A stretch of DNA of 64,000 bases, taken from Granulicella sibirica. GTDB taxonomy: Bacteria; Acidobacteriota; Terriglobia; Terriglobales; Acidobacteriaceae. Positions 52,226 through 60,716 of the stretch are shown here, in pieces; positions within the stretch are counted from its first letter, which is position 1, and each line of letters starts with the position of its first letter. A program made the translations under genes and the position numbers. The stretch covers positions 1 to 64,000 of the forward strand of contig NZ_RDSM01000007.1 of assembly GCF_004115155.1 (NCBI RefSeq). Reading direction: 5' to 3'. Under the pieces are notes generated by a model. The model was not told the DNA's origin. It was given only the letters and a program-made list of their open reading frames with translations, and did not search any database.

Positions 52226-54520
52226 ATGGAAACTTATCATGACTATCTCCGCGCCTACAGCCAGGAGTTAGGGTCGCGCATCGTGGAGATGTACCCCCCG
52301 CTGCAGGGCCCGAAAGACCCGGTTGCTCCTGAGCTGAAGACGCTTCTCCGCAAGCCCCTCCCGGTGCAGGCCATGACTATCACCGGAGCTGCGAAGTACC
52401 TGCAGGTCGAAGATTCCGTTCGGCTCGTCGGCGAATGCGGAACAGGCAAGACTCTGATGTCGATCGGCATTGCCCACGCGCATGCTGCCAGCAAGCCCTA
52501 CACCGCTCTGGTGATGTGCCCGCCCCATCTGGTTCTGAAGTGGGCGCGCGAGGTGCTGATCACCGTCCCACGCGCACGAGCCTTTGTTGTGTATGATCTG
52601 CGCAACGGTGGTGACCCTTCAAAGCCCCACGGCGTCGTAGAAGTCAGCATGCGCAACGGTCACGTCGTCTCTAAGGGGCTCAAGACGTCTGTCGTCGAGT
52701 TGAGGAAGATGGGCCGCAAGGGTTGGGAACAACGCTGCTCTGTTCCGGCTTACTTCATCACCTCCAAAGAATCAGGGAAGCTCAGCTACTTCTGGAAGCA
52801 TGCCTACGTAACACCCAAGTCCGGCAATTCCCGGGATTGCATCACCAATCCTGAAACCGGAAAGACCGTTCCCAAAGACGAAGGCGGCCACCTTCTTCGC
52901 GGCGACTTCGACGATGTGAAGCATTTCGAGGTCATCCAGCGCCAAGGCGGCGGCACCGAAAGCTACTCTCCCCTCTGGGAGGCCGACCGCAACAAGATTC
53001 AGCGTATGGCGCCCCTCGAATACATGGGCCGGTACATGAAGCGGTTCTTCACGTATGCCTTTGCGGACGAGATGCACCAACTCGCGAACGACACCGCTCA
53101 AGGCAACAATCTCGCGGTTCTGCGGCGCTGCTCGCGAAAGCTAATCGGTAACACCGGGACTTTGATGGGCGGGTATGCGTCGGATCTCTTTCACATCTTC
53201 TTTCGTATGGAGCCCTGGAAGATGGTCGAGGACGGCTATGAGGCCGGCACGCAGGGGCAAGCTGACTTTCAGGCCACATATGGGGTTCTTGAATCCATTG
53301 AAAGAGTTCCGGACGAGGATAAAGCCTGCACCAGAGCAGCGAAGAGCACGTTTCGTCTAGCAAAGAAGCCCGGCGCATCCCCACTGCTCTTCGGCAAGTT
53401 CCTGATGAGCTCGACCGTCTTCGTCTCCCTCGAAGACATCGCAGAGTTCCTTCCCCCGTATGAAGAAATCGTCTGCGAGGTGGAGCTCGACGGAGAACTT
53501 CGCCAGGCCTACGAAAAGATACAGGAGGACATTCAGCAGGCACTACGCGAGAATCGTGGCAATCGAAGCCTCATGAGTCTCATGCTGCATCGGCTCATGC
53601 TCTATCCCGATCACCCATTCGGTATAGGCGAGATCATGGGCAGGAAGTTCGATCCGCAAGAGAAGAGACTTGTTCCGTTCCTGGTGACGACCGCACCTGA
53701 TCTGCCCAAGGATCAGCTCTATCCCAAGGAGCAGAGACTCGTCGAGGACGTCCGCGAGGAGCTGCGCCAAGGCCGGAGGTGCCAGGTCTTCGCAACGTTC
53801 ACCGGCGAGTACGACGTGCCGGAACGGCTCGAAGGAATTCTTCGCCAGGCGGGCTTTCGAGTTGCGGTGCTGCGTTCAAGCGTCCCAGCTCTGAAGCGTG
53901 AGCAGTGGTATGCGCAACGCGTCAAAGAAGGAGTCGAGGTCATCATCGGACACCCAAAGCTTGTCGAGACAGGACTCGACCTGCTTTGGTTTCCAACGAT
54001 CATCTTCTATCAGACAGGCTATTCGTTGCATACGCTTCGACAGGCTTCACGACGTTCGTGGCGCATTGGCCAGAGGCTCGCGGTTCGCGTCAAGTTTATG
54101 ATCTATGACGGAACTACGCAGCGAACCTGCCTGCGTCTGATGGGCAGGAAGATGTTGGTAGCCCTGATGATGGAGGGAAAATTCTCCGGCGAGGGACTCC
54201 ATTCGATGGATGCTGACGACGATATGCTCGCCGCTATGGCCCGCGAACTCGTCGAGAAGGGTGGGGTGGGCGAATCTGCCGATGCTGTCTGGGAAGAACT
54301 CCGCAAGGAGAGAACAGGCCATCTTCCAACCGCAACGGTCATCGAGCCGGTTCTGACAATGGAGCCGGAGTCCGAGATTCCCGATATGTTCGCCGGAATC
54401 GGGAACTCCACTCCTGCGCCGTGGGGGGGGCCAGTACTGATGCACTCCCAGCCGAAGAAGAAGCAGACGTTGTGGCCAACCGGATATGTGATCGGCGAGC
54501 AGTTGGGACTCTTCGGATGA
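52226..54520 (+). CDS. SNF2-family DEAD/DEAH helicase
   Basis: The 764-residue SF2 protein has motif I GECGTGKTLMS (about 69-79), motif II DEMH (about 282-285) in place of DEAH, motif III-like LIGNTGTLMGG, and motif VI QASRRSWRIGQ (about 605-615). This resembles SNF2-like translocases. A large insertion (about 130-270) separates motifs Ia and II. ATG 52226 follows TTGGAG. The last residues (PTGYVIGEQLGLFG) are Pro/Gly-rich. It is probably paired with the methyltransferase and the unknown protein upstream. Roles in restriction-like defence or plasmid DNA handling are both possible. Confidence 0.75.
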   Translation: METYHDYLRAYSQELGSRIVEMYPPLQGPKDPVAPELKTLLRKPLPVQAMTITGAAKYLQVEDSVRLVGECGTGKTLMSIGIAHAHAASKPYTALVMCPPHLVLKWAREVLITVPRARAFVVYDLRNGGDPSKPHGVVEVSMRNGHVVSKGLKTSVVELRKMGRKGWEQRCSVPAYFITSKESGKLSYFWKHAYVTPKSGNSRDCITNPETGKTVPKDEGGHLLRGDFDDVKHFEVIQRQGGGTESYSPLWEADRNKIQRMAPLEYMGRYMKRFFTYAFADEMHQLANDTAQGNNLAVLRRCSRKLIGNTGTLMGGYASDLFHIFFRMEPWKMVEDGYEAGTQGQADFQATYGVLESIERVPDEDKACTRAAKSTFRLAKKPGASPLLFGKFLMSSTVFVSLEDIAEFLPPYEEIVCEVELDGELRQAYEKIQEDIQQALRENRGNRSLMSLMLHRLMLYPDHPFGIGEIMGRKFDPQEKRLVPFLVTTAPDLPKDQLYPKEQRLVEDVREELRQGRRCQVFATFTGEYDVPERLEGILRQAGFRVAVLRSSVPALKREQWYAQRVKEGVEVIIGHPKLVETGLDLLWFPTIIFYQTGYSLHTLRQASRRSWRIGQRLAVRVKFMIYDGTTQRTCLRLMGRKMLVALMMEGKFSGEGLHSMDADDDMLAAMARELVEKGGVGESADAVWEELRKERTGHLPTATVIEPVLTMEPESEIPDMFAGIGNSTPAPWGGPVLMHSQPKKKQTLWPTGYVIGEQLGLFG

Positions 54521-54614
54521 TCCTGGGCGCTCCCTCTTATAGGGGGCGCACTCCGGTACCAAGACAGAAACACTGCGCTTTACATCTGGTAAATGTAAAG
54601 GAGAGGCATTTCGC

Positions 54615-54858
54615 ATGGAAGGCACCCTCAGCAGCAAGAATCAAGCAACGATTCCCAAGCAGGTGCGGGAATATTTGCACCTCAAGCCCGGCGGCAAGGT
54701 TCAAATTCTTCCTTCGGCCGGATGGCGCCGTCGGTATTCTTCCGAGGATTTCGACTGCGAAGCTTAAGGGTAGTCTGCCGAAGGGTAAGCATCCGATTTC
54801 GGTTGAAGCTATCGATGAAGATATCCAGGCTGGCGCAGCGGAGACAATCCGTAGATGA
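54615..54858 (+). pseudogene. AbrB/VapB-type antitoxin, frameshifted
   Basis: The gene starts MEGTLSSKNQATIPKQVREY, a classic SpoVT/AbrB swapped-hairpin DNA-binding start. It reaches HLKPGGKV, then a one-base insertion near 54702 changes frame. The intact continuation is KFFLRPDGAVGILPRISTAK, then LKGSLPKGKHPISVEAIDED to the stop at 54856-54858. In the original frame it stops early. The toxin start overlaps the end (ATGA), the standard VapBC layout. The antitoxin is therefore probably lost along with the toxin. Confidence 0.65.
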
Positions 54859-54962
54859 CCCGTCCCGATACCAGCGTTGTCCTGCGCTACATGCTCCACG
54901 ACAATCCCGAGCCCGCTGAAAAGGCGGCTTCGATCGCAAACATCGAGATGCTCTCGAGTTAA
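54855..54962 (+). pseudogene. VapC-type PIN toxin, truncated to 35 codons
   Basis: MTRPDTSVVLRYMLHDNPEP matches the PIN-domain start (first catalytic Asp in 'DTSVVLRY'). After AEKAASIANIEMLSS a stop follows; a full VapC has roughly 130 residues and three more acidic residues. The 3' part was replaced by the convergent membrane-protein gene at 54966. The toxin is inactive. Confidence 0.65.
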
Positions 54963-54965
54963 CTG

Positions 54966-55316
54966 CTATGTCGCGATTTCCGACGAGCTGGTGGGCTCGT
55001 CGAAGAGCCATCGCCAAAGGTTGCGTTGGCGTGGTCGGCCTCCGATCATGTACATCCCTAGAGCCAGGCCGAGCGCCTGAACAATGGTGCGAATGCTTTC
55101 GAAGGATGCGACGATCTGCGGAAGGGCTGGAGAATGCGCCCAGAAAACGAACTCGCAAAATCCCTGTGCGATCATGATCAAGATCGTGGGCAGGAAATAG
55201 GCTAGCAGAAGCCAAGTGAAGCCGCGATCGTGTGATTCGCGGTACCTCCGCGCAGCCACGAGGCCGAGCAATAAGCAAGCGGTAACTGTCAGCCAAAAGA
55301 AGAGATCATGCAACAT
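54966..55316 (-). CDS. Small integral membrane protein
   Basis: The 116-residue protein has three hydrophobic segments (LFFWLTVTACLLLGLVA, FTWLLLAYFLPTILIMIAQG, IVQALGLALGMYMIGG). The start on the minus strand follows an excellent AGGAGGTGATTC site. Its end abuts the broken toxin gene. The family is not recognised. Confidence 0.65.
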   Translation of the reverse strand: MLHDLFFWLTVTACLLLGLVAARRYRESHDRGFTWLLLAYFLPTILIMIAQGFCEFVFWAHSPALPQIVASFESIRTIVQALGLALGMYMIGGRPRQRNLWRWLFDEPTSSSEIAT

Positions 55317-55329
55317 GAATCACCTCCTG

Positions 55330-55860
55330 ATACAAGATAATATCGGTAATCTCTCGGACCTCGCGTCAGTTTGATTGCGCCGGCAACATCTCGCGGGTGC
55401 TCGAGGCTGAACGTTTTCGCAGAATCCCACTTGAAGCTTTTCGCCAAGTTCGCCACCGAGGCCTGGTATCCGTATCCATCGCCATAGACGAAGCCGAGAC
55501 GCAGGATACTCCAGTTCAGTCCGCTAGTGCGGAGTTCGGTATCCGCAGCGATCTTGCTTGCCAGATACGCGAGTTACGAATGGGTCGCGTCCTCTTCGAG
55601 ACCGGAATAGCATGCCTCCAGATTAGGCTAGTCAGGTGCTTGCCATAATGTTGCAAGCCTGTGAAGCGTAGACCTTTCGCACCAGCGATCGGGGTTCTCG
55701 TGCATTCTAACTTGCCTGTCAGACCTCATCTTCATTCCGAGTTCGGAAACACCGCGGCAAGATGCACGACTGCCGACCTACCCCAATCGTCGCGCGCTGG
55801 TAAGGCTTGGCAAGAACGTGCCTGCGGGAACGATGCACGTATATAGGGCGATCTTCAACT
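55330..55860 (-). pseudogene. Remnant of an NAD(P)-dependent epimerase/dehydratase
   Basis: Minus-strand fragments in different frames give VVHLAAVFPNSE (the 'VxHLAA' Rossmann-family motif) near 55760-55730. Then, after an in-frame TAA, LAYLASKIAADTELRTSGLN and WSILRLGFVYGDGYGYQASV follow, matching the later part of SDR-extended epimerases. Several stops and shifts prevent a full protein. The segment looks like decayed chromosomal-type cargo; the downstream membrane protein may have been its neighbour. Confidence 0.5.
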
Positions 55861-56011
55861 AGGGCGATCTGCAACTTAGATTCGTTGAATCAGGAAGTCA
55901 TCCCGGTGTCGCCTGGGCAAGCCTGCTGGGGATTATCTACCTTTTTTTGTTGATCTTATAACGAACTTCGAATCCCAATGGGGCCTTTAATGCCGGCCTG
56001 TTGATATCTGT

Positions 56012-56132
56012 CTTTAGCGCATATATGTCGTTAATCCTCTAAAGAGAGAGGATTGATAACCGCACAGCCTAGACAATCATATATGCTGAACATAGCGGTT
56101 TATTTGAGTTTATCCGCTAATGATGGAGGAAA
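56012..56132 (+). promoter_or_regulatory. hipBA-like promoter/operator region
   Basis: This AT-rich leader holds several symmetric sites. CATATATG is at 56020-56027 and again at 56078-56085. AATCCTCT (56033-56040) pairs with AGAGGATT (56047-56054). TAGCGG (56093-56098) pairs with CCGCTA (56114-56119) 13 bases before the start codon. HipB-type proteins repress their own operon, so some of these are likely operators. Which ones is inference. Confidence 0.5.
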
Positions 56133-56471
56133 ATGCGGACAAATTTATTACGTGAGACTCAGCCTTACCCGGTTGAGCAGGCTCTCCGCAAAGTCGGCGT
56201 CAACCTTCGTACTGCTCGGCTGCGGCGCGGCATAACCATTGAGGAAGCGGCTGCAAAGATCGGCACCGGTCCCCGGCTGGTGACGGATGCGGAGCGCGGA
56301 AAGCCCAATATCGACGTAGCGGTATACGCCGCTCTCCTTTGGCTTTATGACCTCCTCACACCATTTGAGGATCTTGCCAACCCACAGAAAGACGAGCAGG
56401 GGCTGATTCTAGCCAGTCGCCGCGAACCCACGCGCGCACATCGTGCGCGAGGACTGAACAATGACTTCTAG
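56133..56471 (+). CDS. XRE-type HTH regulator (HipB-like antitoxin)
   Basis: The 112-residue protein has an N-terminal Cro/C1 helix-turn-helix (about 16-75: VGVNLRTARLRRGITIEEAA, IGTGPRLVTDAERGKPNIDV). It starts behind GGAGGA and overlaps the hipA-like gene by 11 bases, the usual hipBA layout. HipB binds operator DNA and holds HipA inactive. The lead (MRTNLLRETQPYPVEQALRK) and a basic tail (RREPTRAHRARGLNN) are less conserved. Confidence 0.75.
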   Translation: MRTNLLRETQPYPVEQALRKVGVNLRTARLRRGITIEEAAAKIGTGPRLVTDAERGKPNIDVAVYAALLWLYDLLTPFEDLANPQKDEQGLILASRREPTRAHRARGLNNDF

Positions 56472-57720
56472 ACACTCGACAGAATGCTTTGTCTATGTCA
56501 CCCTGCCCGGCGCGCGGGCGGCGATCACGGCTGGCAGGTTCGTCCTTGAGCAGACTCCCACCGGCGACCCCATCGGACGTTTTGTCTATGGCCGCTCTTA
56601 TTTGGCCAACCCGGACGCAGTCGAGATTGATCCCGTCGAGCTCAAACTGTCCAATGAGACCTACGAGACCGTCCGTTTGAATGGAGTCTTCGGGGCGATT
56701 CGTGACGCCGGACCCGACTACTGGGGACGCCGTGTCATCGAGAAGCATGCCGGGATCACCCAGCTTGGAGAACTCGACTACCTGCTCGAGTCTCCTGACG
56801 ACCGAGCCGGAGCACTGAGCTTTGGAGAGAAGATCACCCCCCCGGCGCCGCGCCGCAGATTCAATCAGACGCTCGACCTCGCTCGTCTGCAGGAAACCGC
56901 CGAGGCACTAGTGCGGGACGACATCCCCAATGATCCGAACGCTCCGCAGGTGCAAGACCTTCTCCTGCTGGGCACCTCGATGGGTGGCGCGCGCCCCAAG
57001 GCTGTCATCCAGGACCAGGGCCTGCTGTGGATCGCGAAGTTTGCGCGGCCAGATGACCGCTGGAATTCAGAACGGGTCGAAGATGCGATGCTGCGGCTGG
57101 CGCGGCAGTGCGGCATCAGCGCCGCAGAAAGTCGCATCGAGCGAGTCGGCGGCAAAGATGTTCTGCTCGTGAAACGGTTTGACCGCGCGCGCGCGGGTAC
57201 CGCATATACACGCAGCCGGATGATCAGCAGCCTCACCGTCCTTCGCGCCGACGATGCAGTGACGGCGCGCGACCGCTGGTCCTACATTCTCCTGGTCGAA
57301 GAGATGCGGCGGGTCGTCTCGGACCCGAAGGGAGATGCGCGCGAGCTGTTTCGCCGCATCGTCTTCAATGCACTCATCTCCAACATCGACGATCATCCAC
57401 GGAATCATGCGCTGATCGCTCCAAAGCGCAGTTGGATGCTGTCTCCGGCTTACGATCTCACCCCGGCACCCCAGGTCAGCCAGGACCGTCGAGATCTGGC
57501 GATGAAATGCGGTGATGATGGGCGATTCGCAAATGCGAACAACATCCTCTCCCAGCACGCACGCTTTCTTCTCGATTGCGAGGAGGCGGAGAAGATCATC
57601 GCAGACATGAAAGTACAGGTCACCAAGACCTGGGAAGACACTGTGCTCGCCAGCGGCGCTTCTCAGCGCGACGTAGACGCGATCCGTTCTGCCTTCATCT
57701 ATCCGGGTTTTTCTCGCTGA
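56461..57720 (+). CDS. HipA-like serine/threonine kinase toxin
   Basis: HipA kinases phosphorylate glutamyl-tRNA synthetase and halt growth. The 419-residue protein has the G-loop-like LLLLGTSMGGARPKAVIQ (about 165-182), LLWIAKFARPDD with the ATP-site Lys, the catalytic loop SNIDDHPRNHAL (about 307-318) and the metal-binding AYDLTPAP (about 329-336). Catalytic Asp and Asn are present, so it looks active. It overlaps its HipB-like partner. Such pairs stabilise plasmids and produce persisters. Confidence 0.8.
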   Translation: MTSRHSTECFVYVTLPGARAAITAGRFVLEQTPTGDPIGRFVYGRSYLANPDAVEIDPVELKLSNETYETVRLNGVFGAIRDAGPDYWGRRVIEKHAGITQLGELDYLLESPDDRAGALSFGEKITPPAPRRRFNQTLDLARLQETAEALVRDDIPNDPNAPQVQDLLLLGTSMGGARPKAVIQDQGLLWIAKFARPDDRWNSERVEDAMLRLARQCGISAAESRIERVGGKDVLLVKRFDRARAGTAYTRSRMISSLTVLRADDAVTARDRWSYILLVEEMRRVVSDPKGDARELFRRIVFNALISNIDDHPRNHALIAPKRSWMLSPAYDLTPAPQVSQDRRDLAMKCGDDGRFANANNILSQHARFLLDCEEAEKIIADMKVQVTKTWEDTVLASGASQRDVDAIRSAFIYPGFSR

Positions 57721-57753
57721 GAGCTACGCCGCAAGCTTGACTCTGGCAATGGA

Positions 57754-58044
57754 CTACGCCAGGGGCGGGACGAAGGTATCGCTGAGAAGGTCCTTGCAGC
57801 GCTGCCAGGCGTCCTTCTGCAGTGAGCGGATCATCTGCTTCCAGCCATAGAGCGCAAAGAAAAGCACCAACAGTGCGAACGAGCGGTGGTCCGGCAACGT
57901 GGCCTGGACCCCGTGACGCACAAAGGAATAAAACAGCAAGCCGACGACTGGACCGAACTGCTTATTCCAGGCACAGAGCATCAACGTGCACACACCAGCT
58001 ACGATCAGGCTGCCTTTTAGCCCGGTCTTCTTTTCCGTTTTCAT
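57754..58044 (-). CDS. Small membrane protein, antisense to the region between hipA and PRTRC
   Basis: The 96-residue protein has two hydrophobic segments (LIVAGVCTLMLCAWNKQFG, SFALLVLFFALYGWKQMI). The start at 58044 on the minus strand follows GGAGGATGTCACG. It lies between the convergent end of hipA and the divergent PRTRC genes. The family is not recognised. Confidence 0.6.
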   Translation of the reverse strand: MKTEKKTGLKGSLIVAGVCTLMLCAWNKQFGPVVGLLFYSFVRHGVQATLPDHRSFALLVLFFALYGWKQMIRSLQKDAWQRCKDLLSDTFVPPLA

Positions 58045-58123
58045 CGTGACATCCTCCGATACGAGCCTACATCCGTCTGTCCCGGACCTCAAACCAATCA
58101 ATCCAATCCAAGGAGCTCAAGTA

Positions 58124-58336
58124 ATGCCTGCTCTTAAGACCGAAGTTCTCTTGCGCGAGTTCTACTACAACGGTATCCGTATTCCTGATCCTGGCCCCCA
58201 CCTTTCTGTCGATCAGGTGCGCGATCTGCTTACGCCGCGGTTTCCAGAGATAGCGACTGCCTCGGTTCAAGGGCCGGAGGATGTTGGCAACGCTCTGCGC
58301 TACAAGTTTGTCCGAGCCATCGGCGAGAAAGGCTAA
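58124..58336 (+). CDS. PRTRC system protein C
   Basis: The 70-residue protein (MPALKTEVLLREFYYNGIRI, DPGPHLSVDQVRDLLTPRFP) matches the short PRTRC-C family found in plasmid clusters with a ThiF-like protein and protein B. Start 58124 follows AAGGAG. PRTRC clusters occur on conjugative plasmids and ICEs; their biochemical role is not established. It opens the cluster here. Confidence 0.75.
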   Translation: MPALKTEVLLREFYYNGIRIPDPGPHLSVDQVRDLLTPRFPEIATASVQGPEDVGNALRYKFVRAIGEKG

Positions 58337-58339
58337 GTC

Positions 58340-58558
58340 ATGGCATCTCCTGTCCGAACCTCGGAAGACCTTCTGAAGGTCTTCGCTGAGATGATCTGGG
58401 CACCACCTACGCAAGGCACCGAGCTACTGGTGAGGCACCTCAAATGCAAAGAGTCAGTCGAGCTAGCGAAGATCCTCGTCGACGCCATTCCTCAGTACGC
58501 CGAACGCGGAGGCCAGAGGCTCCAGCCACCCTCGGAGCTGCTGGTGCCGTTGGCCTAG
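58340..58558 (+). CDS. Small protein after PRTRC C, unknown
   Basis: The 72-residue protein starts MASPVRTSEDLLKVFAEMIW three bases after the protein C stop. Helical segments (SVELAKILVDAIPQYAERGG) suggest a real product. It overlaps the start of the following frame by about 115 bases, so either the next gene starts later than 58444 or the two are one gene split by a frameshift near 58545. Confidence 0.5.
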   Translation: MASPVRTSEDLLKVFAEMIWAPPTQGTELLVRHLKCKESVELAKILVDAIPQYAERGGQRLQPPSELLVPLA

Positions 58559-59586
58559 CCACGCTGGCACCGCCCTGTCTCCACACCCTTCCCACCCTTG
58601 ACGGAGCCGCGCTCGAGTACAACCACGAAGAGGGAGCCACGCTCCTCTACGAGCTATGCGCGGGGCTGGTGAGGGAGGGATTTGGGACCGTCGAGAGCTG
58701 GAAGGAGTGCGGCAAGAAGTGCCTTGTCTTCGCACAGAACTCCATCATGCGAAGGATCGGCGAGGAGCGATGGAATCTATTCAAAAGGAACGTTGAGTTT
58801 CATCTTGCGATCAGCGGTTCCGTTGAGTCCTATGGCGATCCCCAACCGCTCCCCGGTGGACGTCTGGCGGTAACGATTGAGTGCAGCGGATGCGGCTACC
58901 TCAAGATCGGGCCGGCTATCGAGGCGCTCGAGAAAGAGTCCGAAGGGTTGGGCGCGGCCTTCTACTGGGAGTTCATCTACTCCTGCTACCGACTGATGCG
59001 CATTTATGACCACGAAGACGCCCTTCAGTATGAGGAAGGAATGCGAGAGATGGCCGAAGGCGAGGAGGATGCCGACCAGCAGTATGAGTTTCCCGAGGTC
59101 GAGAAGGCTTTACCGGAGTGCATCCGCCGAGATCTGAAGGCGGAATATCGAGGGCGAAGACAGAACGCCCGATGCCGCCTGCATCAGGCGCAAAAGAGCA
59201 AACACAAGAGCTGGTTGTTGCACCTGAGGCGCATGCAGAGGCTCGCACGGCTGAACGTAGGACCGCAGAGAGAGTACCTCGACACCTTCAATTACGATTC
59301 ACCGCCGCTTCCATCGCTGCTGGTGGCGTTTGAGGAACGAGACGCAATCACCGCATGCTTCGATGAAGAGGGACAGCAGATGCTTGAGGGCTCCTCCGAG
59401 CCCGCATTGCTAGTGTTCTTCGATCCAAAGAACCCGACCGAAGTCCGTAACGCGATTCGTTCCGTAACGCGGTTCCTTCTCTTCAATCAGGAGTTGTTTG
59501 AACTCGCTGAAGAACTCACCCAGTGGGAGAAAGATCATGGAAGTACACCTCTCGATCGGTCAGACTCATCGGTTCGAACTGCATGA
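58444..59586 (+). CDS. PRTRC system protein F-like
   Basis: The 380-residue frame has its only ATG at 58444. The first about 35 residues are Arg-rich and unnatural-looking (QRVSRASEDPRRRHSSVRRT). The convincing part begins near 58560 (LAPPCLHTLPTLDGAALEYN). Later blocks include VTIECSGCGYLKIGPAIEAL, AFYWEFIYSCYRLMRIYDHE and FNYDSPPLPSLLVAFEERDA. Length and place between C and B fit PRTRC protein F. It overlaps the B gene by 50 bases. The start is uncertain, and the true protein may begin at 58340 with a frameshift. Confidence 0.55.
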   Translation: MQRVSRASEDPRRRHSSVRRTRRPEAPATLGAAGAVGLATLAPPCLHTLPTLDGAALEYNHEEGATLLYELCAGLVREGFGTVESWKECGKKCLVFAQNSIMRRIGEERWNLFKRNVEFHLAISGSVESYGDPQPLPGGRLAVTIECSGCGYLKIGPAIEALEKESEGLGAAFYWEFIYSCYRLMRIYDHEDALQYEEGMREMAEGEEDADQQYEFPEVEKALPECIRRDLKAEYRGRRQNARCRLHQAQKSKHKSWLLHLRRMQRLARLNVGPQREYLDTFNYDSPPLPSLLVAFEERDAITACFDEEGQQMLEGSSEPALLVFFDPKNPTEVRNAIRSVTRFLLFNQELFELAEELTQWEKDHGSTPLDRSDSSVRTA

Positions 59587-60238
59587 GGCACTACTGATCT
59601 ACAAGAGCGTTCAGAAGAGCTTCGTCACCCAACATGGCGTTTTGCGAAATGATGGGGCAACCCCTACGCTAGGGCCTGCACAACCGCTCACCATGAACTT
59701 CGTCGATTCGCTGCTCCGGTCCCTCAGGCGGAACTGCGACTTAGAGGTTCTGCCGGCACATGTCCTTGCAACGGGAGACCAGACGCTCGTCTGGTGGACT
59801 CCGCGGCGCGAGCGCCAGATGTTCTATGGGAATACGCAGGACAAAGCCACCGAGTTGAACGGGAAGACATTTCCCCAGCCGCCTCTCGTCTGGCGGGCAT
59901 CACGCGGAACACTGGCGGTTCGCGCCCTCATGGAGAACAGGCGGCCGGCCGCAATCACCAAGCTTGCATTCGCTCCCTTCTGGAACGTTTCGCATAGCGG
60001 GCAGGTTTGTCTTGGATCAATGCGTTGTCCGGAGTCTGCTTCTGTGGCTGCCATTATCGATTGGGAGGAAGGCTTCTACGAAAGCGCATTCACCCATGGC
60101 AACGTAGCCCGGCTCACGAAACATGCCGGGGGCTTCGCGGCCATGTGGAACGAACTTGCCGGAAAGCGTAAACCATTCCCAACGAAGTGCCTGATTGAGT
60201 TGCCGGAGACATTGGCGCAGTTCGTCCGCGGCAAGTGA
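59537..60238 (+). CDS. PRTRC system protein B
   Basis: The 233-residue protein (MEVHLSIGQTHRFELHEALL) contains LVWWTPRRERQMFYG and KLAFAPFWNVSHSGQVCLGS followed by MRCPESA. This is the 'PFWNV...G.VCLG' block that marks PRTRC-B. Start 59537 follows GGGAGAAAG. It overlaps the preceding gene. In other elements A and ThiF follow B; here a Fic pair intervenes and no protein A (JAB-type) is seen. Confidence 0.8.
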   Translation: MEVHLSIGQTHRFELHEALLIYKSVQKSFVTQHGVLRNDGATPTLGPAQPLTMNFVDSLLRSLRRNCDLEVLPAHVLATGDQTLVWWTPRRERQMFYGNTQDKATELNGKTFPQPPLVWRASRGTLAVRALMENRRPAAITKLAFAPFWNVSHSGQVCLGSMRCPESASVAAIIDWEEGFYESAFTHGNVARLTKHAGGFAAMWNELAGKRKPFPTKCLIELPETLAQFVRGK

Positions 60239-60407
60239 TCGGAACTCCTGCTCTGCAATGTGCGGATTCTACGAAGAGCGAGAGATGCAGAGTCCGAACA
60301 AGATGCCTGTTTTCTTCAGTTTACGTCGGCTACTTTCTCCAGATGGAATGAAATTCTTCTAGGAGAAACTGAGGCAGAATTGATAGAATGTAACGAGGAG
60401 AGAACCG

Positions 60408-60716
60408 ATGATCGCATCTACCGGAGTACTGGTCGCGAAGCCTTCACGCAGGACTCCAAAATTTTCGGACCAGCAAATCCGCCAGGTTGCAACTCGCAGC
60501 CGGCGCGACATCGCTGAATGGGCACAATCGACTGCACGTGAGCGCGGGGTCTCGGTCCGCCGTCTTCCAAACGACAAGTTCGTCAAGGCAGTCTCCCGCC
60601 TTTCTGACGGCGTGGTGGATCTCGATCCAATCGAGGAGTTGCTGGTGGCGCTGGGCCGGGCCGGTGTCATCTCCTCTTTCCAAAGAGGTCTCCTCCAGAT
60701 CCATTACCTCCGATAG
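60408..60716 (+). CDS. Small protein paired with Fic (possible antitoxin)
   Basis: The 102-residue protein begins MIASTGVLVAKPSRRTPKFS behind GAGGAGAG and ends at the base before the Fic start. It is helical (VRRLPNDKFVKAVSRLSDGV, DLDPIEELLVALGRAGVISS). The pairing suggests the Fic antitoxin or a partner. I do not see a clear inhibitory (S/T)xxxE(G/N) motif, so the role is tentative. It has its own 170-base leader. Confidence 0.55.
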   Translation: MIASTGVLVAKPSRRTPKFSDQQIRQVATRSRRDIAEWAQSTARERGVSVRRLPNDKFVKAVSRLSDGVVDLDPIEELLVALGRAGVISSFQRGLLQIHYLR

